Notes: generated by a model not told the origin, from the letters alone. 64,000 bases of DNA from Larix kaempferi (GCA_027924585.1 BSBM01001024.1:5270001-5334000), one strand, 5' to 3'. Positions 35,554 through 46,715 are shown, numbered from the stretch's first letter. A program made the numbers and translations.

Positions 35554-36384
35554 TGTTGGATTAATTAATAAAACCCAAATTGTTACTGTTAACCACACAT
35601 GGATTTCTTCACCAAAATAAAATGCAGCAGAAATAAAACACTCAGAGAAATATCAATCACACAATAGACACAAAACTTTTTGGGTATAAACCCCCGGACA
35701 AAACCCAAGATGGAAAACCGGTGCAGCAATCTGAGAAGATATTTTATTAAGAAAATATGGAACAATACAATTCAGAAAATCAATTTATCCCCAACCTAGC
35801 AAAATCGAACCTCTACAACTCACTAAGAAAACCTTGTCGGTCTGTACAGCCTGTTATTACTACTGTACGGAATCCGTACTGCCCACACGTGCGAATTGTT
35901 GTACGATTTGTACGGCTGCCTCTGCAGATCAAACCAACCCTCTCTCTGCAAATCCGTAGGGTCTGTTGTTTGCCTGGATGCTCTGTCGATCTCTGAATCT
36001 CTGCTCCTCTGTCTTCTCTGCAAAACTTTCTTTCAGACTTCTCTGTCTGTCTCTGTCGGAATGTGTGTGTCCTCTCCACCAATTGATCGTCCTTTTAACT
36101 CATTGGCTAAGCGAAAAACCTAATCTCACTACGGATCAATGGATGAGATCCTCCGGTGAGATCAATGGCCAAGATTAGATTAGCCATCACTTAAATATTT
36201 TTCACTTTCACTTTATAAAAAAGTGTTCCATTAAGTCAATTAATAATTAGATCACTTTAATATATTTTCCAAAGTAAAACTTAGGAAAAAATACATTAAA
36301 TACAATTGGCTTCTTTATTTAAGTCTTTTGCATGCAAGGACACATGCAATGCACGAAGACCTTCCTTGTTGTCACTTTCTAACA
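35554..36384 (-). mobile_element. LTR-like insertion in copia-4 RNase H
   Basis: An 831-bp block runs from TGTTGGATTAAT to CACTTTCTAACA and interrupts the RNase H frame between DYKRSGGV and VDFKEIYRVSF. On the minus strand its TCCGGGGGTTTATACCC region resembles plant copia LTR leader ends. The flanks (GAGTA and AACTC) are not a target duplication, so the junctions may have rearranged. Confidence 0.55.
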
Positions 36385-36389
36385 AACTC

Positions 36390-36984
36390 CACCCGACCTC
36401 TTGTAGTCCAAACCATAATCCACTGTCCCTGCAAGGTATCTCAACACATGTTTCGCGGCGATCCAGTGCACTCTCCTAGGCTCCACCATGAACTGACTAA
36501 GAGTGTTCACCGCAAAACACAAATCTGGCCTGGTGTTGACCAAATACATCAAAGAACCAATGAGCTTACAATATAAAGTGGGATCCACCAACTCTCCCTC
36601 AGAAGCATGAAGCTTCTTCCAGTTGGTTATCATCGGTGTGGTCATTGGCCTGCAATCCTCCATCTGAAATCTCCTCAGAATATCTTCAGCATATTTACCT
36701 TGTCCCAGGAAAATATGACCAGGCTCCTGCAAACCTCCATCCCCAAATAATAATGCATCCACCCAATATCGGTCATCTCATACTCTGAAGCAAGATCTCT
36801 CTTGCAAGCTACAATGAGGCGCTCCTCCCCAGTGATAAACAAATCATCAACGTACAACAGAAGAATGAGTGGATCACCACCAACCACAATGTAGTGAAGG
36901 TTGGAATCAACCTCACTCTTCTGAAATCCCATCGCCAACAAATAAGCATCAATCCTGGAATACCAAGCTCGAGGAGCTTACTTC
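36390..36984 (-). pseudogene. Copia-4 reverse transcriptase (C-terminal part)
   Basis: APRAWYSRIDAYLLAMGFQK and LILLLYVDDLFITGEERLI (intact YVDD), then IFLGQGKYAEDILRRFQMED, LVDPTLYCKLIGSLMYLVN and HVLRYLAGTVDYGLDY. There is one frame change near 36,740. The fingers and first half of the palm are missing. Confidence 0.9.
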
Positions 36985-37165
36985 AGATTAAAAGGCATTT
37001 TGTCCAGTATTATTTCAGAAGGGCAGTTTGGTTTTCTGTTCAACAGGCAGATTTATCATTTTATGATACTGTGGAAACAGCCCAAGGGCTGCATATCATT
37101 AAGCTCAATAAATGGCCAGCAGTAAAGATGAAATTAGATCTAGGCAAGGCATATGACAGGTGAAA
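36985..37165 (+). pseudogene. LINE (L1-type) reverse transcriptase fragment
   Basis: RLKGILSSIISEGQFGFLF and, after a frame change, AVKMKLDLGKAYDR match the L1-type motifs of the form 'SEEQFGFxPNRQI' and 'LKLDLxKAYDR'. Only about 60 residues remain. It abuts the truncated end of copia-4. Confidence 0.75.
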
Positions 37166-37746
37166 ATCTCTCGATATACTTGAAAGGATAGCAGATATAT
37201 GCTGTATGCATATCTTAGTCACCCATATTTACAGACCAATTTCTGAAAACAAAATATGTTTGTATGTTTAACGAGCATCCTTAATTTTTACAATAAAGAA
37301 GATGTGCTAAGGCTTTCAACAACTGTTTCAAGAAACAAGAAATAAAGGGGAACAATTGTACAACATTTAAAAAACAAAAAATAAATTATGAGTATTTGCT
37401 TGGGGCAGAAACTTTAGTGCATAAATACTATCACTAAACTCCACATAAATAATCTGTCACTGCAGTCTGCCATCCAGCATTACACTGCTTTTTGCAAGCT
37501 CCAGCACAGGGTTATAGCCTGGAATTCCCTAACTTACACACCTGCCTTTTTATTCATAACAATTAGCTTCCCAATCTTAATACTAACATGACTAGATTCC
37601 AATCAGTATTTAGATAAATTATATTGATTAATTACGGGCCTTTATCATATCTTTGGGAGTGCATATATACTTCAGAGCACCTGAACAAATTAAAACAAAG
37701 AGTATCTTTCAATTAATGTTTCTGCTAAAATATGGATGATACTTAC
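37166..37746 (-). other. OEP80 intron next to exon e; nothing recognised
   Basis: AT-rich sequence without coding or repeat signal; probable original intron sequence, perhaps with more LINE debris at its start. Confidence 0.4.
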
Positions 37747-37840
37747 CACCAGCATGTTGAGGAACAATGCTAACATCTTCCATAATACCCATGGTCAGAA
37801 CAGTCTCTACATCCCTTCTACCTTGTTGCAAGCTGTAAAC
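37747..37840 (-). CDS. OEP80: OEP80 exon e (last POTRA)
   Basis: 94 bp: 31 codons plus one base, encoding VYSLQQGRRDVETVLTMG and IMEDVSIVPQHAG. Acceptor TTTTTTCAG, donor GTAAGTAT. It is isolated between introns of 11.8 and 28.1 kb, yet its phase fits both neighbours exactly. Confidence 0.92.
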
Positions 37841-38235
37841 CTGAAAAAATAAGTAAATTAAAATTTCCTTTTCATTATCCTCTAAATACCCAGCCAACAG
37901 AAAACGTACGAACAGAAAGCCATGATTCTTTCCAAATAAATAAAAACAAAACGCAGGGAAAATGTGGCATGCAACAGACCATAGTAGCAAGATTCCAGTA
38001 CGAATACGGATACGAAAATGATTTGGTACAGAAAAAATACATAATAAAAAAATATAGTATGGTTAAAATACAGAAGTAGACATCCAATAAATACAAAAAT
38101 ATGCTTTTTTCAAATTTCAGAAAATTTAAAACATACATAAATTCTTCAAACTTTTGAAATAACATTCATATTTCATTGTAAAGCAATGTCAAACATATCT
38201 CACAGTTGAAACACAATATATAGCAAAGCCATGTG
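37841..38235 (-). other. OEP80 intron upstream of exon e
   Basis: AT-rich. GTACGAATACGGATACGAAAATG at about 37,999 hints at a DNA-transposon end, but nothing is confirmed. Confidence 0.35.
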
Positions 38236-38240
38236 ATGTG

Positions 38241-38854
38241 TGTTAAATTAATGTAACTTCGAAGTATATTCTACCTGTACTTTATTATTGTAACTCCGTC
38301 GGGGATGTTTTACCTCCGTCGGGGATGTCATTATTACATTCGGACATGTAAAGGTCATAAGGTTAACCCTCCATTGTAAGTCAGGTCGTTAGCACCCAAG
38401 TGAATGTAATATAAGTGGTAATTGAGTCTCCCTAGAGAAGTCGGCCCAGTTAGGGTTATTGAGGCCAACCTAGCTGAGTTAAAGGTTAAGTGAAAAGTAA
38501 AGTATAAATAGAGGGAGAGCTTCCCTCATTTATTCACTCATTCACTCACTTGTGCAATTCGCATTAGTGGAGAGAGAGATATCTGCGAAGGAGAAGGAGG
38601 AGTGGCTTGAGTCCAGAGTTTGGTCTTTTTGTCTCTCTTATTTGTGAGACATATTTTTGGGGCATTGTACTTGATCATCTATATTGAGGAAGTTCTTGTT
38701 GGGTTTTCTTCCCCTTGAGGGTTTCCCAGGGTATATTGTTTTGTGCTTTGTGATAGTGCATCTTTCAGAGATCTTGATTATGTAGCTATTGTGAATAATG
38801 TATTGAATGCTAATGAATTTGCAATCTAGTCTATGGTAGCATATAATTCTAACA
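38241..38854 (+). repeat. Copia-3 5' LTR
   Basis: TGTTAAATTAATGTAAC to TATAATTCTAACA. TATA box AAGTATAAATAGAGG at about 38,499. TCCGTCGGGGATGT is duplicated (18-bp extra) relative to the 3' LTR. Confidence 0.95.
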
Positions 38855-38866
38855 TGGTATCAAAGC
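38855..38866 (+). other. Copia-3 primer-binding site
   Basis: TGGTATCAAAGC directly abuts the LTR; complementary to initiator tRNA-Met. Confidence 0.93.
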
Positions 38867-39267
38867 TTGCCTGGAAAAAGCAGCTTTCACAAGGCAAAAC
38901 TCTCTCCCTCTCCGGAAGTGAAAAATTAGGGCTTCTCACAGAAGTGGAATTTTTTAGTGCAATAGGCATAGGGAAGTGCGCCTCTCCAAAAGCGATATTT
39001 TGGTACCAAGATCAAAAATTTTGAGTGGGTAAAACTTTAGGAAAGTCAAACCCTAGTTTGACTCTAGACCAGAAAAACCAGAAAACCAGAAAAAGCCAGA
39101 AACTACAGATCCCAAATTCGCAAGTCAATTTTGAAGGGTGAAATTTTGGAATCTTCAAAAACCAAATGTACCAACATACTCGCCTCAGTCAAGCGCATCT
39201 TTTGATGAGTTCAATTTTTTATTTTGAGAAATTTTGATTTTTTGTTATCCTCTGCTCCCCGGGTTGC

Positions 39268-40221
39268 AATGGCACCAAGTTTGATGACAAGTTGGAAGGC
39301 ATAGAGAACTTTCGTGCTTGGAAGTATTGGATTGGTCTCATTCTAGAATAGAATGACCTTACCAAGTTTGTTAAAGAAGTTGTACCTGAACCCGAAGAAG
39401 CTGAAGCTAAGGAGAAGCAGAAAAAGGATATGATTAGGGCTATGAGAATCATAGCAGACTCCAGTAAAGATCACTTGATTCCTCAAGTGTCCTCTAAGAA
39501 GACTCCAAAAGAGATGTTTGATGCCCTAACCAGAATGTATGAAGGAAGAAACATAAATCGGAAGATGAATTTGAGAGCTCAACTCAAGAGCACAAAGATG
39601 AGCCAAGGAGAATCCATTCAAGAATACTTTACAAGGGTTTCCCAATTCAAGGAACAACTAGAAGCTATTGGAGACACTCTTGATGAAGATGAGTTGGTAA
39701 TGACTGCTCTCAATGGTCTTACTAGACCTTGGGACTCCTTTATCCTGACTATGTGTGCAAGAAAGGAAAGTCTACCATTCGAAGTTGTATGGGAAGAATG
39801 TGTCCAGGAGGAAGCTAGAGTAGCAAATCGAGAAGCACTACTCAGGGATGATGATCAAGCTCTAGCTACCCATACAAAGAGAGGAAAGGGAAAACCTTAT
39901 TTCAAGAAGGAAAATCATAAGGAGTTCCATCCTCATAAGAAGTTTCAAAAGTACAAGGAGGGAAACTACATGCGAAGAGACTTCTCTTCTTATCTATGTT
40001 TCCGTTGTGATAAGATGGGACATATTGCGAAAGATTGTCCAGAAAGAAAAGACAGAAAAGAAGATTACAAGAAGAAGAGCAATAAAATACATCCTGCTCA
40101 TTTTGCCGAAGATGAAGAAGAAGAAGACGAAGAAGAAGAACCTCCCAGGAAGGTTGCAAAAGAAGAATTCAAAGAATATGTCTGTAATAGTGGTGCTTCA
40201 AAGCACTATCTTCAATCATGA
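39268..40221 (+). pseudogene. Copia-3 gag with zinc knuckle and start of protease
   Basis: The frame starts NGTKFDDKLEGIENFRAWKY, has one TAG (about 39,349), and is then open from 39,430 to 40,221. It carries a UBN2 gag (NINRKMNLRAQLKSTKM, ESIQEYFTRVSQF, PWDSFILTMCARKES) and the CCHC knuckle CFRCDKMGHIAKDC. An acidic EDEEEEDEEEE stretch follows, then the protease start VCNSGASKHY, with Asn where the catalytic Asp should be. It ends there. Confidence 0.92.
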
Positions 40222-40880
40222 AGAAAAGGACTCCCCTCAGAAAGCTTCACTAGGAGAATAGGAGAAGCAGCATACAAGATTGGTTCAGGAACTCTGATGA
40301 TGAAGTAGATCTCACCATCAAACATTTAAGTAATCCCTGCAAGGAGACTAGGATCAAAAGAGATCCTACCAAACAAGCAAAGATAAGTATTTGAATTGTC
40401 ATTTCTATCAAATCGTTTAAATGATAATGTCCAGTTGTGTACACATTTATTTAGGATGTGTGTTATGCATGTTTGCATTGATATGCATGTGATGGGTAAG
40501 TAGCTTATGGTGCTATACAACATTCCATTGCTACTTATCTAGAATGAAACCTCTTTGCTGACATATTGGGAGTAGTGCACACTCTTAATAATGTCCTGGT
40601 AGAGATGGAAGGAATTTAGAAAGTTACCATATGAATGTGGGGAATGAATAAATGTTGTGTTATTTGATAGCATTATGACAGTGTGGCTTATGCTTTATGC
40701 ATATGTTTTTGGAAACTATCAAATGTTTCTAACCATGCTATTGAATTTGACTTGTAGGAAGTATTGTACAACAATCACCAACAAATGAAGAACGATGAGA
40801 CTTGTTTCGTAGAACAAGTGACAATGGTTCAAATATAAACAAGACTTGTGAAATCAAGTAGAGGAAGTCGACTATGACGA
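40222..40880 (+). other. Non-coding replacement of the copia-3 integrase region
   Basis: About 660 bp of AT-rich sequence without retroviral motifs where about 1.5 kb of protease and integrase would be expected. No duplicated flanks were noticed. Confidence 0.7.
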
Positions 40881-41148
40881 GATAGCCAGACTCATGGTGT
40901 GATCGAAGTATATGAAGAAGATGTACCTCCTAGAGTTGCAGAGGTTGCACCCTCTCACGATGATGAGACTCAGGAAGATCATGATATGTTGGAGCCCAAA
41001 GAACATCCATCCATGACTATATTTCTCACAAGAGAAAACCAGCTTGGGCTCGTGAAATTATTCAAGATGCAGAGAGGTATGGAGTTCCAGAAGGCTCCAC
41101 AAGAGAAAGCAAGACGCCAAAGCCATTTTCCAGTTATGCGGCTTTGAT

Positions 41149-41898
41149 GTGCAATCTTGTAGACAAAGAACCTACTTGCTTCGGAAAGAATGGGTAGAAG
41201 CTATGATGGAAGAATACCATTCAATAATGAAGAATGATGTGTGGGACATAGTTCGCAAACCAAAAGGTAAAAGTGTGGTATCTTCCAAATGGATATACAA
41301 TATAAAACATGTTGCAGATGGAATTATTGAGAAATACAAAACTAGGTTTGTGGCTCAAGGATTCTCTCAAAAGGAAGGAATAGATTATGAGGAAACATTT
41401 GCTCCTGTAGAAAGGTACACTTCAATTAGAACCATCAGGGCACTTGCAGCGACGATGAAGTGGAAATTACACCAGATGGACGTGAAGACAGCTTTCCTGA
41501 ATGGTGTTATTGAGGAGGAAGTGTATATAGAACATCCACAAGGTTTTGAGGTTGAAAACAAAGAGACGCATGTCTGCAAATTGAAGAAGGCTTTGTATGG
41601 GTTAAAGCAAGCTCCAAGAGCTTGGTATGGAAGGATTGACAGTTTTCTGACAAGCTTGGGCTTTACTAAGAGTAAAGTTGATCCTAACCTTTACTTCAAG
41701 GTTATGGATGATGAACCAGTCATATTATTGCTATATGTGGATGACTTGTTCCTGACAGGTAATGAGAAGAGAATCTCAGAGTGCAAAGAGAAGTTCGCTG
41801 CAGAATTCGAGATGAAAGGCCTTGGCTTAATGCATTATTTTCTAGGTCTCGAGGTATGGCAGAGCCCAGAGGGAATCTTCCTTAACCAAGGGAAGTAA
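41149..41898 (+). CDS. Copia-3 reverse transcriptase, open frame
   Basis: 249 codons: WVEAMMEEYHSIMKNDVWDI, KWIYNIKHVADG, HQMDVKTAFLNGVIEEEVY, LYGLKQAPRAWYGR and LLLYVDDLFLTGNEKRI (intact YVDD). It is closed by TAA at 41,896 where relatives have GKYA, so a single nonsense change separates it from the C-terminal part. The linker (40,899-41,147) is in another frame. Confidence 0.92.
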   Translation: MQSCRQRTYLLRKEWVEAMMEEYHSIMKNDVWDIVRKPKGKSVVSSKWIYNIKHVADGIIEKYKTRFVAQGFSQKEGIDYEETFAPVERYTSIRTIRALAATMKWKLHQMDVKTAFLNGVIEEEVYIEHPQGFEVENKETHVCKLKKALYGLKQAPRAWYGRIDSFLTSLGFTKSKVDPNLYFKVMDDEPVILLLYVDDLFLTGNEKRISECKEKFAAEFEMKGLGLMHYFLGLEVWQSPEGIFLNQGK

Positions 41899-42004
41899 GC
41901 AGTGGAAATCTTGAAAAGATTTAATATGTTGGAGTGCAAAGCCATGGCCACACCCATGGATACCAACTTGAAGTTATTATCTAATACTTCATCAAAATTA
42001 GTGG

Positions 42005-42681
42005 GTGACTCTATATAGGCAGATTATTGGGTTGCTGATGTATCTAACAAATACGAGGCCAAATATATGCTTTGCTATGAACACCTTGAGTCAGTATCTA
42101 GTTGAGCCCAGACGGGTGCACATTGTAGTTGCAAAGCATGTGATGAGGTACCTAAAAGGTACAATAGACTATGGTCTCAATTATACTCGAGACCATGAGT
42201 TCAGACTGTATGGTTATACAGATTCCGATTGGGTTGGAAGTGTCTCGGACCGGAAGAGCACTTCAGGTGGATGTTATAGTCTGGGGTCAGCCATGATCTC
42301 ATGGCTAAGCAGGAAGCAGTCCAGTGTGGCTTTCAGCACTGCAGAGGTAGAGTATATTGCAGCTTGAATGGGAGTTGCGAAACCATATGGCTTCGGAATT
42401 TGTTATCAGGTCTGTTTGATCTGGAGTTGGATGCCACAATGATTCTATGTGATAACCAGAGTTGTATAAAAATGGCAGAGAACCCTATGTTCCATGAGAG
42501 GTCAAAACACATAGAAATACGGTATTTCTACATCTGTGATATGTTGCAGAGGGGAGCTATAAAGCTCCAGTACGTGAGCACGGATGAGCAGGTTGCAAAT
42601 GTGTTGACTAAGCCTCTGTCTCGAGTGAAGTTTGAGCACTTTCGTGACAAGCTTGCTATAGTCCGAAAGGGCTTCCCTTGA
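42005..42681 (+). pseudogene. Copia-3 RNase H
   Basis: Two overlapping frames: LMYLTNTRPNICFAMNTLSQ, YTDSDWVGSVSDRKSTSGG and STAEVEYIAA, then LCDNQSCIKMAENP, HIEIRYFYICDML and ANVLTKPLSRVKFEHF. One frame change near 42,366. The motifs of copia RNase H are all present. Confidence 0.92.
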
Positions 42682-42714
42682 AAGGGGGAGTAGTGCTAAT
42701 GATACTGTGGTGCA

Positions 42715-43135
42715 GTGGGATTGATCATCCCTAGACAGAGATTGTCGTAAATGTTGATCCTGAGTTGTGGTGGGTTCGATTGTCCCTAGACAGAGATGTC
42801 TTAAATAATTGTGTTGGGTTCAATCATCCCTAGACAGAGATGTCTTAAATGATTGTGTTGGGTTCGATCGTCCCTAGACAAAGATGTCTTAAATGATTGT
42901 GTTGGGATCGATCATCCCTAGACAGAGATGTCTTAAATGATTGTGTTGGGTCCGATCATCGCTAGACATAGATAGTATTAAATGATTGTGTTGGGTCTGA
43001 TCATCCCTAGACTGAGATAGTCTTAATTGAGTGTGTTGGATCTGATCATCCCTAGACTGAGATAGTCTTAAATGATTGTGGTAGGATTGATCATCCCTAG
43101 ACAGAGATCCCGAGTTCTGAAAGGAAGGATAGTCT
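42715..43135 (+). repeat. 44-bp tandem repeat in copia-3, about nine copies
   Basis: The unit contains ATC(A/G)TCCCTAGACAGAGATG and TCTTAAATGATTGTGTTGGG. Two successive units start 44 bp apart. It lies between RNase H and the 3' LTR, beyond the coding region. Confidence 0.9.
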
Positions 43136-43229
43136 TAAATGTTGATCTAGTGTTGGACTTAATCCCTAGTTCCGAAAGGAAGGATTGTCCATGATCCCTA
43201 GCTCTGAAAGGACGGATCATATGTGTACT

Positions 43230-43515
43230 ACAGATGATGCTCCTGATGATATTCCAGTGCTGTAGATGAGGATGCTCCAGTGCTGCAGAAGATGAGGTGC
43301 CAGGATGTTCCAGTGCTGCAGATGATGATGTTCCAGTACTGAAGATGAGGATGCTCCAGTGTTGCAGGTGATGTTCCAGTATTAAAGATGAGGATGCTCC
43401 AATGCTGCAAGTGATGTCCCAGTACTAAAGATGAGGATGCTCCGGTATTGAAGATGTTGATGTTCCAGTGATGAAGATGAGGATGCTCCAGTGCTGAAGA
43501 TGAGATGTTGAAGAA
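43230..43515 (+). repeat. GATG(C/T)TCCAGTGCTG-type repeats in copia-3
   Basis: About twelve variants of GATGCTCCAGTGCTGCAGATGA with spacing of about 21-45 bp; a second, unrelated satellite following the 44-bp array. Confidence 0.85.
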
Positions 43516-43630
43516 CTTCCAATGATTTATAGATGTATCAAATTATGATGTTGTTGATGCCCTCCTCTCTCCGATGATGTTGTGTAGAGTTACACATGTA
43601 GATGTTGTTGTCAGTAGAATACCCTTCTTG

Positions 43631-43641
43631 TTAAGGGGGAG
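43631..43641 (+). other. Copia-3 polypurine tract
   Basis: TTAAGGGGGAG directly before the 3' LTR. Confidence 0.85.
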
Positions 43642-44229
43642 TGTTAAATTAATGTAACTTCAAAGTATATTCTACTTGTACTTTATTATTGTAACTCCGT
43701 CGGGGATGTCATTATTACATTTGGTCATGTAAAGGTCATGAGGTTAACCCTCTGTTGTAAGTCGGGTCATTAGCACCCAAGTGAATGTAATATAAGTGGT
43801 AATTGAATCTCCCTATAGAAGTCGGCCCAGTTAGGGTTATTGAGGCTGACCTAGCTAAGTTAAAGATTAAGTGAAAAGTAAAGTATAAATAGAGGGAGAG
43901 CTTCCCTCATTTATTCACTCACTTGTGCAATTCGCATTAGTGGAGAGAGAGAGAGATCTGCGAAGGAGAAGGAGGAGTGGCTTGAGTCCAAAGTTTGGTC
44001 TTTTTGTCTCTCTTATTTGTGAGACATATTTTGGGGGCATTGTACTTGATCATCTATATTGAGGATGTTCTTGCTGGGTTTTCTTCCCCTTGAGGGTTTC
44101 CCAGGGTATATTGTTTTGTGCTTTGTGATTGTGTATCTTTCAGAGATCCTGATTATGTTGCTATTGTGAATAATGTATTGAATTCTAATGAATTTGCAAT
44201 CTAGTCTATGGTAGCATATAATTCTAACA
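43642..44229 (+). repeat. Copia-3 3' LTR
   Basis: 588 bp, TGTTAAATTAATG to TAATTCTAACA, followed by the target duplication ATGTG. Confidence 0.95.
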
Positions 44230-44355
44230 ATGTGAACACAAAAGTACAAATAAAATAAACATGAAGCTATATCACTCTTAGATAGTAAGTTAAAAGTTCG
44301 GGCTCAATGACCTGACTATAATGTAAAAATCAATGTTCATTCAAAAAACTAGGGA

Positions 44356-44572
44356 TGTCTCGTCGGGGTGTAGACCAACCGGAAAAGCCTGTGTTGTGTA
44401 AGCCTTATAAGAGGTCGATGGTTCAAACCCCGGATAACCCGTGCGCCATTGTGGCGAGCTCAATGGTTGCAACTAGGGGTATAGTGGTAGCGGACAGGAT
44501 TGGACCCCTAGACCCCGTGTCACGCAAGTACCAGCCCCATCCCAGTTGCCAATTCCCCTAGTACAAAAAAAC
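44356..44572 (+). mobile_element. tRNA-derived SINE (second family)
   Basis: GTAGACCAACCGG resembles an A box and GATGGTTCAAACCCCGG a B box, about 45 bp apart. A GC-rich body and a 3' A-rich tail (TACAAAAAAAC) follow. It is flanked by ACTAGGGA (44,348-44,355 and 44,573-44,580), within longer A-rich near-repeats CAAAAAACTAGGGA / CAAAAAAACACTAGGGA. It differs in sequence from the SINE at 10,761. Confidence 0.78.
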
Positions 44573-46177
44573 ACTAGGGAGAAAAAAAGTAAAAAATTTG
44601 TTTGAAATGATTCTTTTGTTAATAGGTTAATGTATATAGCGATGAGCAACATTTATGTAATATTTAAGTATACTAAAATATGTCCTAAACATTTAGTTAA
44701 CTATATTGTATTCATACTATGTCGAATATTCATTGAATTTCGAGCTCCATGCAAATTTCCATACATGAAAGTCAAATACGACCAAATCTTGCTAATATGC
44801 AACGGACTGCTTTGGGAAACGGGACTATTTAGCCTTATAAAATTAAAAATCAAGGAAAATCCCTTAGGATGACACCCAAATGGAGTGAATAGTAAAGAAA
44901 TATCAAATTATGGAAAATACCTATTTTCTCACCCTAACAACTAGGGAAGTGATAATTCATTATTTTTGGTATTTAGAAAATTACTCTAATTTGCATGGGC
45001 TGTGAGGTGGCAATACTTATTGAATCTATAAATAAAAGGGCACACCGTGAGATAGGGGCAGATCCTGGAATTGTACTGAAACACTGGCAGCATTTTGACC
45101 TATGGTCTAGGACCTGAAAAGGTGAAGGAAGCTTAAGTCCTAATCATGCCCATTACTGTCTTGCAAAAATACTACACCATGCCATTGGTTGATATCCTAG
45201 TAGAGGTGCTATGATTTCTTACCAGAGACAACAGATGAGCTCACCACCATTGGTGCATATCCTGAACTACCTCTGTTGTGCAACTGGTTCTAAATCTGCC
45301 CCTAGTATGATCCCACGCAATTCAAGGGTCCAAGGGAGGAAGAGTATCCTAGGTGTCGAAGGGTGGAAACCGGTTGGCCAATTGTTAGTTGGCAAGGAAA
45401 AAGGAATTGGAATGGCAACTCAACAACCAGAATCAACGTCATTCAGGCCAGTATATTATCGGTTTTATTTTGTTATTTTGACTATATTTCAAATTAGTTA
45501 TGAGATTCTCATCTTTTTAATTGGATAATGAAAATAGTTGTCTTGTGGTCATTGTTGATTTGGTATGAGAATGAAATCCCTATCATGGAAGGGGATGGTA
45601 AGCTAACCCAAGTGCTAGTGGATAGACTAAAGTTTGAGCACATTTTGAAATTGTAACGCAAATTTTATTATTCATTAATTATTCTTCTTAAAATTAATGT
45701 TGGTGGAATGCCAAAGATTGAGATGGTTCTTTTGAAAATTTAACACTAACCCTATTGTTGTTCTTGTGTTGGATTGTTGAGGAAAAAGAAATTGATTTGA
45801 AAAGTGTAAATGATGCTAGGGGTTTTACGTGTATCCCTGGCAACACTGACTGGCATTTTGGTTATTATATCCAAGATATTCTAATGGCTAAATGCAGAGA
45901 ATGATAGAGTATAATGCATGCAAGGAATGTTTGATTCTTGTTTTCCTTTCTAACTCTCTGTATGAAGGAATATGGAAGAGGGGAAACTGTTATAACCACT
46001 GTTATGATTTCAATAGCAAGAGCTTGCTCAGGAAAATTTTGTGGGCAAAAGAATGGGAATGGCTGCCCATAAGAACAATAATAAGAAAGGTCATAATCAT
46101 CTGCTTACTGTCAGTTGATAAATGTATATAATGGTAAGTGAAATGTTGCTCAGTATGGTAAAAAATGAGTTGGGTAA

Positions 46178-46180
<3 letters not shown>

Positions 46181-46224
<44 letters not shown>
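46181..46224. repeat. (CT)n(CA)n microsatellite
   Basis: Sixteen CT units followed by six CA units. Confidence 0.95.
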
Positions 46225-46434
46225 ATGATATTCCAGTAGGACAGAACAGTGCTTGCTATGGGTGATTGTCTTTCTCTATCAATCTGATGTTAATAACGTG
46301 TCATAAAAAACAATGGAGTAGAAATGCATGAGTTTGTATATAAATTCTTTGTCAAAACTCCTCTATCAAGCAAGCAAAGGGGATGCCTGCTATGTGATTG
46401 TTCTAGTGTCTCTTGAAGGGAATTTTTCAGGTGT

Positions 46435-46715
46435 TAAAACTCTGGCAGCAAATCGATTCTGGAAAGACAATCGCAGTCCCTTAATAGGCCTTCCTCTCAT
46501 GTTTAAATCTTAGTGAGAACTTGATTTTGGGAAGGCAAAATCGTTGTCCCTTGTTGCGCATTTTTCTTGTGTTAAAATCTTGTTGGGAGATTGATTTTGG
46601 GAAGGCAAAATCATTGTCCCATAATGGGCATTACCCTTGAGCTAGACTCTCGTTTGCAAATAAATTTTGAATGGATAAAATCGCTGTCCATTGGTGGGCT
46701 TTACTAAAAATGAAT
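46435..46715 (+). repeat. Degenerate ~75-bp tandem repeat, about four units
   Basis: Units share GATTTTGGGAAGGCAAAATC followed by (A/G)TTGTCCC and TGGGCATTA-like text; the outer units are more diverged. Confidence 0.7.

Larger units (their letters stand above)
35023..36984 (-). mobile_element. Copia-4: 5'-truncated Ty1/copia element with an inserted LTR
   Basis: The minus-strand order is RT (36,984 to 36,390), RNase H (36,390 to 35,240, split), then the LTR in the right arm of the palindrome. The element breaks off at about 36,984 in the middle of RT, directly against a LINE fragment. It is close in sequence to copia-2 and copia-3. Confidence 0.85.
38241..44229 (+). mobile_element. Copia-3: integrase-less Ty1/copia element with target duplication
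   Basis: 5,989 bp with LTRs of 614 and 588 bp and a perfect 5-bp duplication ATGTG (38,236-38,240 and 44,230-44,234). It has PBS, gag, zinc knuckle, the start of protease, RT and RNase H, but no pre-integrase or integrase between about 40,221 and 40,880. By hand count the LTRs differ at about 25 positions (about 4%) plus 18-bp and 8-bp length differences. The insertion lies in an OEP80 intron, antisense to the gene. It is the least decayed gag in the window. Confidence 0.93.

Noticed and set aside
42715-43135. CRISPR-like array (regular repeats)
   Set aside because: Units are contiguous without unique spacers, vary in sequence, and the DNA is a plant retroelement.
44356-44440. Possible tRNA gene
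   Set aside because: A and B boxes are present but no acceptor stem pairing; it is better explained as a SINE head.
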